64,000 nucleotides of DNA from Vibrio sp. STUT-A11 (lineage in GTDB: Bacteria > Pseudomonadota > Gammaproteobacteria > Enterobacterales > Vibrionaceae), in contig NZ_AP026763.1 of assembly GCF_026000435.1 (NCBI RefSeq), positions 2,666,001-2,730,000 of the forward strand. The letters run 5' to 3'. The notes beneath the pieces were generated by a model. It saw only the letters and a list, made by a program, of their open reading frames with translations, was not told the origin of the DNA and made no database searches. The translations under genes and the position numbers were made by a program. Of the stretch, positions 17,183 through 25,178 are shown piece after piece; position 1 is the stretch's first letter, and each line of letters begins with the position of its first letter.

Positions 17183-18550
17183 ATGTCCGGTTCTCAGCAC
17201 ACTACTAAAGCAGTTGCACCTTCTGCGGTCGCACTCATTCCACTTATTGTCTTTCTTGCTCTATTTATTGGTGTAGGTACTTACCTATCGCTACAAGACG
17301 TAGAATTTGCGTTCTACCAGCTACCAGCGCCAATCGCGGTGTTGCCAGCGATCATCATTGCCTTTTTGCTGAGTAAAGATAAGCTCAATCGCTCTATCGA
17401 ACACTTTATGCGAGGCGTAGGTCACCAAGACATCATCGCTATGTGCATGATCTACCTGCTTGCAGGCGCATTCGCAGCGGTAGCTAAAGCCTCTGGTGGT
17501 GTTGATGCGACGGTGAATCTGGGTTTGTCAGCGATTCCAACCAGCATGATTTTACCGGGTCTGTTCTTAATCTCGGCATTTATTGCAACGTCAATGGGTA
17601 CTTCAATGGGTACAATTGCGGCCGTGGCTCCGGTAGCATTAGGTATCGCTGAATCAGCGGGAATGAGCTTACCTCTGACAGCTGGTGTTGTGCTCAGTGG
17701 CGCGATGTTTGGTGACAACTTGTCGATCATCTCTGATACCACCATTGCCGCAACGCGATCTCAAGGTTGTGAAATGAAAGACAAGTTCAGAGAAAACATC
17801 CGTATTGCTCTGCCTGCGGCACTGATTGCGATTGCGATTTTTGCTTACAACAGCACAGCAACACAAGTACCAGAAGCGGGACCAATTGAGTGGCTGAAAG
17901 TACTGCCATACGTCACTATCTTAGTGTTAGCGGTATCTGGCCTGAATGTATTTGTGGTTCTGACTATCGGTATTTTACTGGCCGGTGGCGTTGGTCTTGC
18001 CTCTATCGATGGTTATGGCCTGACAAATATGGCGCAAGATGTTTACACTGGCTTCGGTAATATGCAGGAGATCTTCCTGTTGTCGATGCTTATTGGTGGC
18101 CTGAGTGAACTGATGCGTCGTCAAGGCGGTCTTGCATTCTTAACTAACTTGGTAAGCCGCATGATTAAGACATTCGGTTCAAACCACTCTAAGCATGCCA
18201 ACAGCCGTGCAAGTGAACTGGGTATCGCCGGGCTGGTTTCTCTGGTCAACGGTTGTACGGCAAACAACACGGTCGCGATAATTGTATCAGGCAGCGTTGC
18301 ACGTCAATTAGCCGAAGAGAACAATGTCTCTCCTCGCCGCTCAGCAAGCTTACTGGATATTTTCTCGTGTGTTGTGCAAGGTGTCTTACCTTACGGTGCG
18401 CAGGTGCTGTTACTCGGCTCAGTATTTAATTTGTCACCGCTGGAAGTGGTAGCGAATTCTTACTACTGTTTTGCACTAGCCATCGCCGCTATTGCTGCGG
18501 TATTTGTTAAGCACAAAGCACGACAGCCACAAGCGCAAACCGAACAATAA
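17183..18550 (+). CDS. NhaC-family Na+/H+ antiporter-like membrane transporter
   Basis: A 455-aa polytopic membrane protein with about 11-12 helices. The conserved Na+/H+ antiporter family blocks are visible: FIATSMGTSMGTIAAVAPVALG, then AGVVLSGAMFGDNLSIISDTTIAATRSQGC, and near the end NGCTANNTVAIIVSG. The FGDN-SIISDTTI motif is characteristic of NhaC and relatives, some of which exchange organic anions or amino acids instead of protons. ATG 17183 (MSGSQHTTK) is chosen over a TTG 63 nt upstream, since the extra residues add an unlikely hydrophobic stretch. It is followed by a repeat element rather than a direct terminator. Confidence 0.85.
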   Translation: MSGSQHTTKAVAPSAVALIPLIVFLALFIGVGTYLSLQDVEFAFYQLPAPIAVLPAIIIAFLLSKDKLNRSIEHFMRGVGHQDIIAMCMIYLLAGAFAAVAKASGGVDATVNLGLSAIPTSMILPGLFLISAFIATSMGTSMGTIAAVAPVALGIAESAGMSLPLTAGVVLSGAMFGDNLSIISDTTIAATRSQGCEMKDKFRENIRIALPAALIAIAIFAYNSTATQVPEAGPIEWLKVLPYVTILVLAVSGLNVFVVLTIGILLAGGVGLASIDGYGLTNMAQDVYTGFGNMQEIFLLSMLIGGLSELMRRQGGLAFLTNLVSRMIKTFGSNHSKHANSRASELGIAGLVSLVNGCTANNTVAIIVSGSVARQLAEENNVSPRRSASLLDIFSCVVQGVLPYGAQVLLLGSVFNLSPLEVVANSYYCFALAIAAIAAVFVKHKARQPQAQTEQ

Positions 18551-18622
18551 CGACAAATTCAGAAGAGGCTCCAACTGGATAATGCCAGTCAGTTAGCAGC
18601 AAGCAGAATACTCCAGTCAACC

Positions 18623-18755
18623 GTCATCCTGAACTGCGACGAAGGAGCGTGATTCAGGATCTACTATCCGAGCACCTTGCTATCAAAGGTATTTCTCTCT
18701 ATTCTCAGTGCGCTGGTACTAGATTCCTAGTCTCGCTAAGGCTCGCTGGAATGAC
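18623..18755. repeat. Palindromic intergenic repeat (MITE-like), about 133 bp
   Basis: The element begins GTCATCC and ends GGAATGAC, giving near-matching terminal inverted repeats. The left arm contains ATCCTGAA ... TTCAGGAT, a perfect 8-bp dyad around GCGACGAAGGAGCG. The right arm contains AGATTCC ... GGAATGACC around CTCGCTAAGGCTCGCT. It carries no open reading frame. The layout (two hairpin-forming ends, intergenic, non-coding) fits a miniature mobile or structured intergenic repeat of the kind abundant in Vibrio chromosomes. No second copy is seen in this window. Confidence 0.6.
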
Positions 18756-18785
18756 CTTATAGGAATATTTAAGTGACAGACATCA

Positions 18786-18804
18786 CTCCAAATGGAGCCT
18801 TTTT
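18786..18804 (+). terminator. Weak terminator beyond the repeat
   Basis: CTCC-AAAT-GGAG is a short hairpin followed by CCTTTTTTC. It could end transcripts of the NhaC-family gene that read through the repeat. The stem is short. Confidence 0.45.
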
Positions 18805-18827
18805 TCATTCTGATAGAAACTCTTTGC

Positions 18828-19670
18828 TTAACCGCAGATAGAAGATCTCAAGCTACAGGCATCTTCCAGAGGAATATTCAAGTGTTGGCTTAGTTCGCTG
18901 AGCAAGCTGACTTGCGCGGCATTACTCTCGGCCAATCTTCCATTAGCGTCGAGATGGTTATTCTCAAAACCAACCCGAACATCGAGGCCAAGCAACATCG
19001 CAGACGTCAAACAATCCAATTCTTTTGCCCCAAAAGCACAAACGGCGCAGCGAATGTTCTCTTGTTTAAATCGCTCTAAATTCAAGCCGCGTAAATCCCA
19101 CGGAGAAGACTGTTGCTGTTTGTGATAGCGACCCAATACAACAAGCGCATGTTGATTAAAATTAGGCAATGCGCCCAATTTTCGTAGCTGAAAGTAACGT
19201 TCAATATCCGCCTCATCGTAAAGAATTATTTGGCTGATAATATTCTGCTCAGCAACCCAGTGAAAAAAATCGTGCCCTTGTTTTTCACTCTCGTCATTCG
19301 GAATCAACTCTCTTAACGCAAATGAAGCGGCTTCTGGCCTCACCGATTTAATCAACGCTATCTGCTGCTGTGGCGAATACTGCCCGACGGCTTCTGTGGT
19401 TAACTGAACCAGCATGTTCTCACCAACCGCTTCTTTCACAGCGTGATAAAGAGGCTCATTATCGTCAATGTCTAGCGAGTGTTTACCGTGACCATCACGC
19501 GCATGCAAATGGATCATCGCAGCTCCTGCCAACTGACAGGCTCGCGCTTCAGTAATCAACTCATCAGTGGTCATCGGCAAACTGGCATGATCTTGCTTGG
19601 TCTTTCTCGCGCCATTCGGTGCAACTATTATCGCGACGGCCTCTCGATGAGGCGCTGAATCTATTGCCAT
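18828..19670 (-). CDS. Beta-keto acid cleavage enzyme (BKACE, DUF849)
   Basis: A 280-aa TIM-barrel zinc enzyme. The N-terminal APNGARKTKQDHASLPMT and MIHLHARDGHGKHSLD are hallmarks of BKACE proteins, with zinc ligands His54 and His56 and, near the C-terminus, the Glu of VGFENNHL. Known members react a beta-keto acid with acetyl-CoA to give acetoacetate and a new CoA thioester; 3-keto-5-aminohexanoate is the classic substrate. Its start overlaps the end of the upstream aminotransferase gene by 10 nt, so the two are translated as a pair. This suggests the keto acid comes from transamination, for example of a beta-amino acid. The actual substrate is unknown. Confidence 0.88.
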   Translation of the reverse strand: MAIDSAPHREAVAIIVAPNGARKTKQDHASLPMTTDELITEARACQLAGAAMIHLHARDGHGKHSLDIDDNEPLYHAVKEAVGENMLVQLTTEAVGQYSPQQQIALIKSVRPEAASFALRELIPNDESEKQGHDFFHWVAEQNIISQIILYDEADIERYFQLRKLGALPNFNQHALVVLGRYHKQQQSSPWDLRGLNLERFKQENIRCAVCAFGAKELDCLTSAMLLGLDVRVGFENNHLDANGRLAESNAAQVSLLSELSQHLNIPLEDACSLRSSICG

Positions 19671-20992
19671 GTCGTTGATACCTCACGCAGTGTACGGTTA
19701 AGTTTTTCTACCAATTCATCGACGTGACTTGGCTGAAAAATAAAAGGTGGCGCGAGCAAAATATGGTGACCGTTTACGCCGTCAATAGTGCCGCCCATCG
19801 GATAACACATTAGACCATTTTCCATCGCTCGCTGTTTAATACGCTTATCTGCCATCGTGGCTTTGTTTAAAGGTGCTTTGCTCTCTTTATCCGCAACCAG
19901 TTCAATCCCTAAGAATAGACCTTTGCCTCGAATATCACCGATAAAAGGCAGTTCAGAAAGCGCTAAGCTAAGCTCATGACGCAGCAGTGTACCTTGTCGA
20001 TTCACGGCAGTTAGTAGCTCTTCCTCGAAGATCGTTTTGACCGTCGCAACCGCTGCTGCACAAGCGACGGGATGAGCCATAAAGGTATGACCGTGCTGGA
20101 AAAAACCACTCCCTGATTCAATCGCTTGGTACACTTTATCGTTAGCCGCAACAGCACCAATTGGTTGATAGCCCGCACCTAACCCTTTTGCCATGCAGAC
20201 TAAATCTGGCTCGGCTTGCTCTTGTTCAAAAGCGAAGAAGCTACCACTGCGACCAACGCCACACATGACTTCATCCATGATCAGAAGCACATCATATTGG
20301 TCGCAGATTTCTCGAATGCGTTTGAAGTAACCGTCGGTTGCAGGAACTGCCCCAGCCGTCGCCCCAACTATTGGCTCAGCGATAAACGCCATGACATTTT
20401 CCGCGCCCAATTGAAGAATTTTGGCTTCTAACTCGTTCGCAGCGCGCAGTGAATATTCCAGCTCTGACTCATCCGCTTTCTGATAACGATAAGCGTAGCA
20501 AGGCGCAATATGATGGCCGGAGTTTAGAATGGGCCTGAAAGGCTCACGTCGCCACTCGTTCCCCCCTACCGCTAATGCGCCGAGGGTATTGCCGTGGTAA
20601 CTCTGCTGGCGGGCGATAAAATATTTTTTCTCTGGTTTGCCGGATTCAACAAAATACTGGCGTGCCATTTTTAACGCCGACTCCACCGCTTCTGAACCAC
20701 CACTAACCAGGTAAACATGGTTGAATTGTTCTGGCATGTGCTGGCAAATTAACTCAGCAAGCTGCTCTCCGCTTTCGCTGGTAAAAAAGCCCGTATGAGC
20801 AAAAGGAACTCGCTCTATCTGCGCTAACATCGCTTGTTTAACCGCTTGATGGCTGTGACCGAGGTTCGATACCGCAGCGCCGCCACACGCATCTAAATAT
20901 TGTTTACCTTGTTTATCAAACAGGTATACCCCTTCTCCGCGGTCGATTACTGGTAACGTATTGTGACAATGACGATGAAAAACATAAGACAT
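19661..20992 (-). CDS. Class-III (aspartate aminotransferase-family) PLP aminotransferase
   Basis: A 443-aa cytoplasmic aminotransferase of the omega-amino acid type. The PLP Lys is Lys269 in CMAKGLGAGYQPIGAV; the Asp240 of LLIMDEVMCGVGRSG contacts the pyridine nitrogen; LVSGGSEAVESALKMAR binds phosphate. The start is ATG 20992, with AAGGA about 6 nt upstream; a start 60 nt earlier is less likely. The gene overlaps the downstream BKACE gene by 10 nt. Family members act on omega-, beta- or polyamine amino groups, and the pairing with BKACE points to production of a beta-keto acid. Substrate is not determinable from sequence. Confidence 0.9.
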   Translation of the reverse strand: MSYVFHRHCHNTLPVIDRGEGVYLFDKQGKQYLDACGGAAVSNLGHSHQAVKQAMLAQIERVPFAHTGFFTSESGEQLAELICQHMPEQFNHVYLVSGGSEAVESALKMARQYFVESGKPEKKYFIARQQSYHGNTLGALAVGGNEWRREPFRPILNSGHHIAPCYAYRYQKADESELEYSLRAANELEAKILQLGAENVMAFIAEPIVGATAGAVPATDGYFKRIREICDQYDVLLIMDEVMCGVGRSGSFFAFEQEQAEPDLVCMAKGLGAGYQPIGAVAANDKVYQAIESGSGFFQHGHTFMAHPVACAAAVATVKTIFEEELLTAVNRQGTLLRHELSLALSELPFIGDIRGKGLFLGIELVADKESKAPLNKATMADKRIKQRAMENGLMCYPMGGTIDGVNGHHILLAPPFIFQPSHVDELVEKLNRTLREVSTTWQ

Positions 20993-21133
20993 GTGAGTTC
21001 CTTCAAGTGAATGCCGTCTTGTTACATCATCTTGAACAAACGTGATTCTCACAAGGGAATAAAATTCGACCGGTATGAGCTTTTGGAATATAGGAAACCT
21101 AAAGCCATCAATTCATTGAAAGTAAATAAATAA

Positions 21134-21170
21134 AAACAAAAAAGGCCAGCTTTATTAAAGGCTGGCCTAT
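21134..21170 (-). terminator. Rho-independent terminator after metY
   Basis: On the minus strand AGGCCAGC and GCTGGCCT form an 8-bp stem around TTTAATAAA, followed by TTTTTTGTTTTTATT. It ends the metY transcript. Confidence 0.88.
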
Positions 21171-21201
21171 GGGGGACTAAAAGCTCTGTTTAGGTACGAT
21201 T

Positions 21202-22470
21202 TTAGGCGTTTAGTGCCTGCTCTAAATCGGCCAGAATATCATCAATATGTTCAATCCCCACTGACAGGCGAATCATCTCCGGCGACACGCCTGCTTGCTT
21301 TTGTTCTGCTTCGCTTAATTGGCGGTGAGTGGTAGACGCCGGATGACAAGCCAGTGATTTAGCGTCACCGATATTGACCAAACGCTTGAAGATTTTCAGA
21401 GCATCATAGAAACGAACACCGGCTTCATAACCGTCTTTCAGGCCGAACGACAAAATCGCAGAAGGCTTACCTTTCATATATTTCTGCGCTAATTCATGGT
21501 GCTCTGATTCAGGCAAACCTGCGTAGCTGACCCAACTGACTTTCTCATGCTGGTTGAGATATTCCGCCACTTTTAAGGCGTTCTCGGTGTGGCGCTCCAT
21601 GCGTAAAGATAAGGTTTCCAGCCCCTGCATTAGCATAAACGCATTCATTGGTGACAGCGCTGACCCCGTATTGCGTAACGGAACGGTTCTTGCGCGGCCA
21701 ATAAAGGCAGCTTCACCAAATGCTTCGGTATACACCACGCCATGATAAGACGGCTCCGGTTGATTAAACACCGGGAATCGCTTGCTGTGCAAGGCCCAAG
21801 GAAACTTACCCGAATCGACAATAACGCCACCCAATGTCGTGCCATGACCGCCAACATATTTGGTCAGAGAGTGCACCACAATATCGGCTCCAAATTCGAT
21901 TGGCTTACACAACACAGGCGTTGCAACAGTGTTGTCCACAATCACAGGCACACCTTGTGCGTGAGCAAGATCAGCAACGCGCTCTAAATCGATGATGTTA
22001 CCAGCAGGGTTACCAATGCTCTCACAGTATACGGCTTTGGTATTTTCATCGATAAGTTCAGCCAGGCTTTCCGGTTTATCGTCCTTGGCAAATTTCACTT
22101 GGATGCCCTGATTAGGCAACATGTGGGCGAACAAGGTGTAAGTACCACCGTAGAGTTGCGGAGTCGATACGATGTTATCGCCCGCCTGTGCCAAGGTCAG
22201 AATCGCATAGTTAATCGCTGCGCTGCCTGCGCTCACAACCAAACCTGCGATGCCACCTTCCAAGGCGGCCATACGTTTTTCCAGCACATCATTGGTAGGG
22301 TTCATAATGCGTGTGTAAATATTGCCCGGTACTTCCAGGTTAAAAAGATCCGCACCATGCTGAGCGTTATCAAATTCATAAGCGACGGTCTGGTAAATTG
22401 GGGTCGCCACGGACTTAGTGGTAGGATCCGTTTCATAACCAAAATGGATCGATAGCGTTTCGTCTTTCAT
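21202..22470 (-). CDS. metY: O-acetylhomoserine aminocarboxypropyltransferase (sulfhydrylase)
   Basis: A 422-aa Cys/Met-metabolism PLP enzyme. It makes homocysteine from O-acetylhomoserine and sulfide (family members also handle methanethiol). Motifs: SIHFGYETDPTTKSVATPIYQTVAYEF at the start, YGGTYTLF, and Lys204 in HSLTKYVGGHGTTLGG as the PLP lysine. The length and the insertion after residue 210 are typical of MetY rather than of shorter MetB/MetC. It is monocistronic, with a terminator downstream and a 133-bp upstream gap to a LysR gene on the same strand. Confidence 0.92.
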   Translation of the reverse strand: MKDETLSIHFGYETDPTTKSVATPIYQTVAYEFDNAQHGADLFNLEVPGNIYTRIMNPTNDVLEKRMAALEGGIAGLVVSAGSAAINYAILTLAQAGDNIVSTPQLYGGTYTLFAHMLPNQGIQVKFAKDDKPESLAELIDENTKAVYCESIGNPAGNIIDLERVADLAHAQGVPVIVDNTVATPVLCKPIEFGADIVVHSLTKYVGGHGTTLGGVIVDSGKFPWALHSKRFPVFNQPEPSYHGVVYTEAFGEAAFIGRARTVPLRNTGSALSPMNAFMLMQGLETLSLRMERHTENALKVAEYLNQHEKVSWVSYAGLPESEHHELAQKYMKGKPSAILSFGLKDGYEAGVRFYDALKIFKRLVNIGDAKSLACHPASTTHRQLSEAEQKQAGVSPEMIRLSVGIEHIDDILADLEQALNA

Positions 22471-22493
22471 GTTCTTCCTTGTGCGTTATCTCT

Positions 22494-22524
22494 AAAAATA
22501 GCGGTATGTATCATGCCTATTTTT
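22494..22524. promoter_or_regulatory. Inverted repeat in the metY upstream region
   Basis: AAAAATAG (22494-22501) and CTATTTTT (22517-22524) are perfect inverted 8-mers with a 15-bp spacer, about 25-55 bp upstream of the metY start. This could be a regulator-binding dyad. No tandem MetJ boxes (AGACGTCT) and no SAM riboswitch motif were found. Confidence 0.3.
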
Positions 22525-22603
22525 CGCTCAAAGAACCTCGCTATTGGTCACAATGCATATCATTAACCCTGTCACTGTTATGGTAATGGGTGGCAGAAAT
22601 CAC

Positions 22604-23521
22604 TTATCCAGTAGCCACTTGCTGCAATAGCCACCGACGAAACTTTTCTGTCGAGTCATTTTTGGTATTGGTGATCAAATAGTAACCGGCATTTGCTGGT
22701 ATCGGCTTGAAAGGCGAGACCAAGCGCTGCGTAACAAGTTCATCCTCAATCAATGCCATCCTTGCCATCGCAATGCCCACGCCAGCTTCAGCTGCAGACA
22801 TGGCCATGTCAGTACGGTTAAAGAAGTGTCCGACATCGGTCTTAAAATCGAGCCCCATTGCCGAAGCCCAATACAGCCATTCATAGTCACGGGTCGCCTT
22901 ATCCCACGGCAGAGCATCATGCAATAACGTCGCCTCTTTCCACTGAGCAATTGAAGCTAAAGCGTTATTTTTGTTTGTCGTAGCTTTCAGCCATGAATGA
23001 TCCTCAAGGTATTTAGGGCTCATCACTGGCAATAACTGTTCGTCTAAAAGCAATTCAGCGTCTTTATGTCGGTAGGGGTGTAGCCCGTAATCGATAGCGA
23101 CGTCGTAATCTTTCAAATCGCTGTTAACCAATGCCACTTCTGCAAAGATCTGCACTTGGATATCTGGGTGTTCCAGATGGAAACTCTCTAGCTTTGGTAC
23201 CAGCCATTTGAAGGCAAACGACGGCGTCAGCTTGAGTTTAATTTCATTGTTTTGCTTGTCGACTTTCAACTCATCAAGCAGTTTTCCCAGCTCAGAAAAG
23301 TGAAACTGGGCTGCTTGTTGAAGTTGAACTCCCTTTGCCGTTAAGCGAATACCACGAGAGTGGCGTTCAAATAGATTAAAACCTAATGTCTCTTCTAAGT
23401 GAATAATTTGTTGACTAATTGCCCCCGTTGTCAGGTGCAAAGACTTTGCAGCACCAGTAAAACTGCTATGTTCAGCAACTTGACTAAATAACCACAAACC
23501 GCTTACTAGATTACCTCTCAT
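22604..23521 (-). CDS. LysR-type regulator divergent from dadA
   Basis: A 305-aa LysR regulator with the N-terminal helix-turn-helix (LWLFSQVAEHSSFTGAAKSLHLTTGAISQQIIHLEETLG) and a substrate-binding domain. ATG 23521 has AGGG about 6 nt upstream and is preferred over TTG 23527. It belongs to the GcvA-like group and is divergent from the D-amino acid dehydrogenase gene with about 108 nt between the starts, the usual position of a LysR regulator and its target. It may therefore respond to a D-amino acid or glycine-like effector. Confidence 0.88.
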   Translation of the reverse strand: MRGNLVSGLWLFSQVAEHSSFTGAAKSLHLTTGAISQQIIHLEETLGFNLFERHSRGIRLTAKGVQLQQAAQFHFSELGKLLDELKVDKQNNEIKLKLTPSFAFKWLVPKLESFHLEHPDIQVQIFAEVALVNSDLKDYDVAIDYGLHPYRHKDAELLLDEQLLPVMSPKYLEDHSWLKATTNKNNALASIAQWKEATLLHDALPWDKATRDYEWLYWASAMGLDFKTDVGHFFNRTDMAMSAAEAGVGIAMARMALIEDELVTQRLVSPFKPIPANAGYYLITNTKNDSTEKFRRWLLQQVATG

Positions 23522-23629
23522 ATACAACCCTATAGTTTTTCTAAACTCTATATGTAATTTATATCGATTGTTAACAAAAGGTAAGCAAAAGAAACTAGCG
23601 ACAAATAATTATTGTGTGTGGAGTGCAAA

Positions 23630-24886
23630 ATGGAAGTCATCGTATTAGGCAGCGGCGTTATCGGTTTAACATCGGCTTGGTATTTATCTCAGGCAGGTTA
23701 CCAAGTAACGGTCATTGACCGTCAAGCAAGCAGTGCTATGGAAACCAGCTTTGCCAACGCTGGGCAAATCTCTTATGGCTACTCTTCTCCTTGGGCCGCG
23801 CCGGGTATTCCGCTTAAAGCGATCAAATGGCTAATGGAAGAGCATGCTCCGCTGAAAATAAAACCAACGCTAAACTCGGACATGATCAGTTGGGCATCAA
23901 AAATGGTCGCCAACTGCACTTTGCCACGTTATCAAGTTAACAAAGCGCGCATGCTTTCTATCGCGAATCACAGCCGCTCTTGTCTTGAGCAGTTACGCAA
24001 AGATCACGCTATTGAATACCAAGGTCGCCAGTTCGGTACTCTACAAGTCTTCCGTACCGAGCAGCAGCTCAAAGCGATTGAAAAAGATCTCAAACTACTT
24101 GAGCAAAGCGGCACACGTTTCCAGTTGATGGACGTTGAACAGTGCATCAAACAAGAACCTGGGCTTGCTCTAGTACAAGAGAAGATCGTGGGTGGTTTGT
24201 ACCTTCCAGATGATGAGACGGGTGATTGCTTCCAGTTCTGCCAACAGCTTACTGAGCTGGCAAAAGCACATGGAGTCAGATTTGAATTCAATACCGAAGT
24301 GAGCAACTGGGTTACTGAAGGTAAAAAGATCACAGGAGTCCAAACGAACCGTGGCCTGTTCAAAGCGGACCAGTTTGTCGTGGCTTCTGGAAGCTATTCA
24401 ACAGCGTTACTCAAACAGCTTGAGGTGAATATTCCGGTTTACCCAGTCAAAGGTTATTCACTGACGGTTCCAATCGAAAACGAGCAATACGCACCTCGCT
24501 CTACGGTAATGGATGAGACTTACAAAGTCGCCATGACACGTTTTGACGACAGAATTCGTGTTGCAGGCACTGCAGAACTTGCTGGTTTTGATGGCTCTAT
24601 CCCGCAGAAAAGAAAGAACACGATTGAAATGGTCATTCGTGATCTATTCCCTCGTAGCGGAGACTTTAGCCAAGCTGAATTCTGGACAGGTTTCAGACCG
24701 ATGACACCAGATGGCACACCAATCATTGGAGCAACGCCGTACGAGAACCTGTTTACTAATACCGGACATGGTACGTTAGGCTGGACAATGGCATGTGGTT
24801 CAGGTCAGCTTTTAGCAAGCATAATGACGAAAGAAAACTCCAAGGTTATTGAACAATCAGAGCTTAACTTATTCCGTTACGCCTGA
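23630..24886 (+). CDS. dadA: D-amino acid dehydrogenase (DadA family)
   Basis: A 418-aa FAD-dependent oxidoreductase. EVIVLGSGVIGLTSAWYLSQAG is the Rossmann FAD site, followed by VIDRQ; SFANAGQISYGYSSPWAAPG is the DadA signature, and FTNTGHGTLGWTMACGSG binds FAD at the C-terminus. DadA oxidises D-alanine and other D-amino acids to keto acids plus ammonia at the inner membrane. The start is ATG 23630 with GGAG 6 nt upstream; the longer frame from 23612 lacks a good start. It is 14 aa shorter than E. coli DadA. No alanine racemase follows; an AGCS transporter gene lies next. Confidence 0.9.
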   Translation: MEVIVLGSGVIGLTSAWYLSQAGYQVTVIDRQASSAMETSFANAGQISYGYSSPWAAPGIPLKAIKWLMEEHAPLKIKPTLNSDMISWASKMVANCTLPRYQVNKARMLSIANHSRSCLEQLRKDHAIEYQGRQFGTLQVFRTEQQLKAIEKDLKLLEQSGTRFQLMDVEQCIKQEPGLALVQEKIVGGLYLPDDETGDCFQFCQQLTELAKAHGVRFEFNTEVSNWVTEGKKITGVQTNRGLFKADQFVVASGSYSTALLKQLEVNIPVYPVKGYSLTVPIENEQYAPRSTVMDETYKVAMTRFDDRIRVAGTAELAGFDGSIPQKRKNTIEMVIRDLFPRSGDFSQAEFWTGFRPMTPDGTPIIGATPYENLFTNTGHGTLGWTMACGSGQLLASIMTKENSKVIEQSELNLFRYA

Positions 24887-25178
24887 TTAATAAATAGCCA
24901 TTAAAACCATAATATGCACTTACATTAGCATATTAAACTTTGCATTTTTTAGTACATTTTAATAACAATATCCTGCATACTTAGTCAAACAAGGAATCTT
25001 AGCTTAAAAAAGCATCGAATAAGCAACAGTAACCAGACGTTAACGAGAGTTAATCATTCTGTGTTCACCGTCACGCTATCAAGCATTTTAAGCTAAAAAG
25101 GTTAACAATTGCGTTACAAAAAAAGGTAATGTGTTGTTGCAAAAACAACCGCAAACACAACTAACAGGGAAAATACTC
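24887..25178 (+). promoter_or_regulatory. Leader of the AGCS transporter gene with a long-range inverted repeat
   Basis: There is no gene in this region of about 290 bp. TTAGCTTAAAA (24999-25009) and TTTTAAGCTAA (25086-25096) are perfect 11-mers that could close a helix around about 76 nt. Inside lies TTAAC-GAGA-GTTAA, a stem with a GNRA-type loop, flanked by CAGA and TCTG. Upstream, AATATGC and GCATATT (24911-24934) form another dyad. The tandem glycine riboswitch found before AGCS genes in some vibrios is not recognisable (no GGAGAG / GAAGGGGCAA core). Structure-based control is inferred. Confidence 0.35.

Noticed and set aside
22471..22603. MetJ boxes or SAM riboswitch upstream of metY
   Set aside because: No tandem AGACGTCT-like boxes and no recognisable riboswitch core; only an AT-rich dyad is present.
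24887..25178. Tandem glycine riboswitch before the AGCS gene
   Set aside because: Looked for because it is known upstream of AGCS genes in some vibrios, but the conserved core strings are not present.
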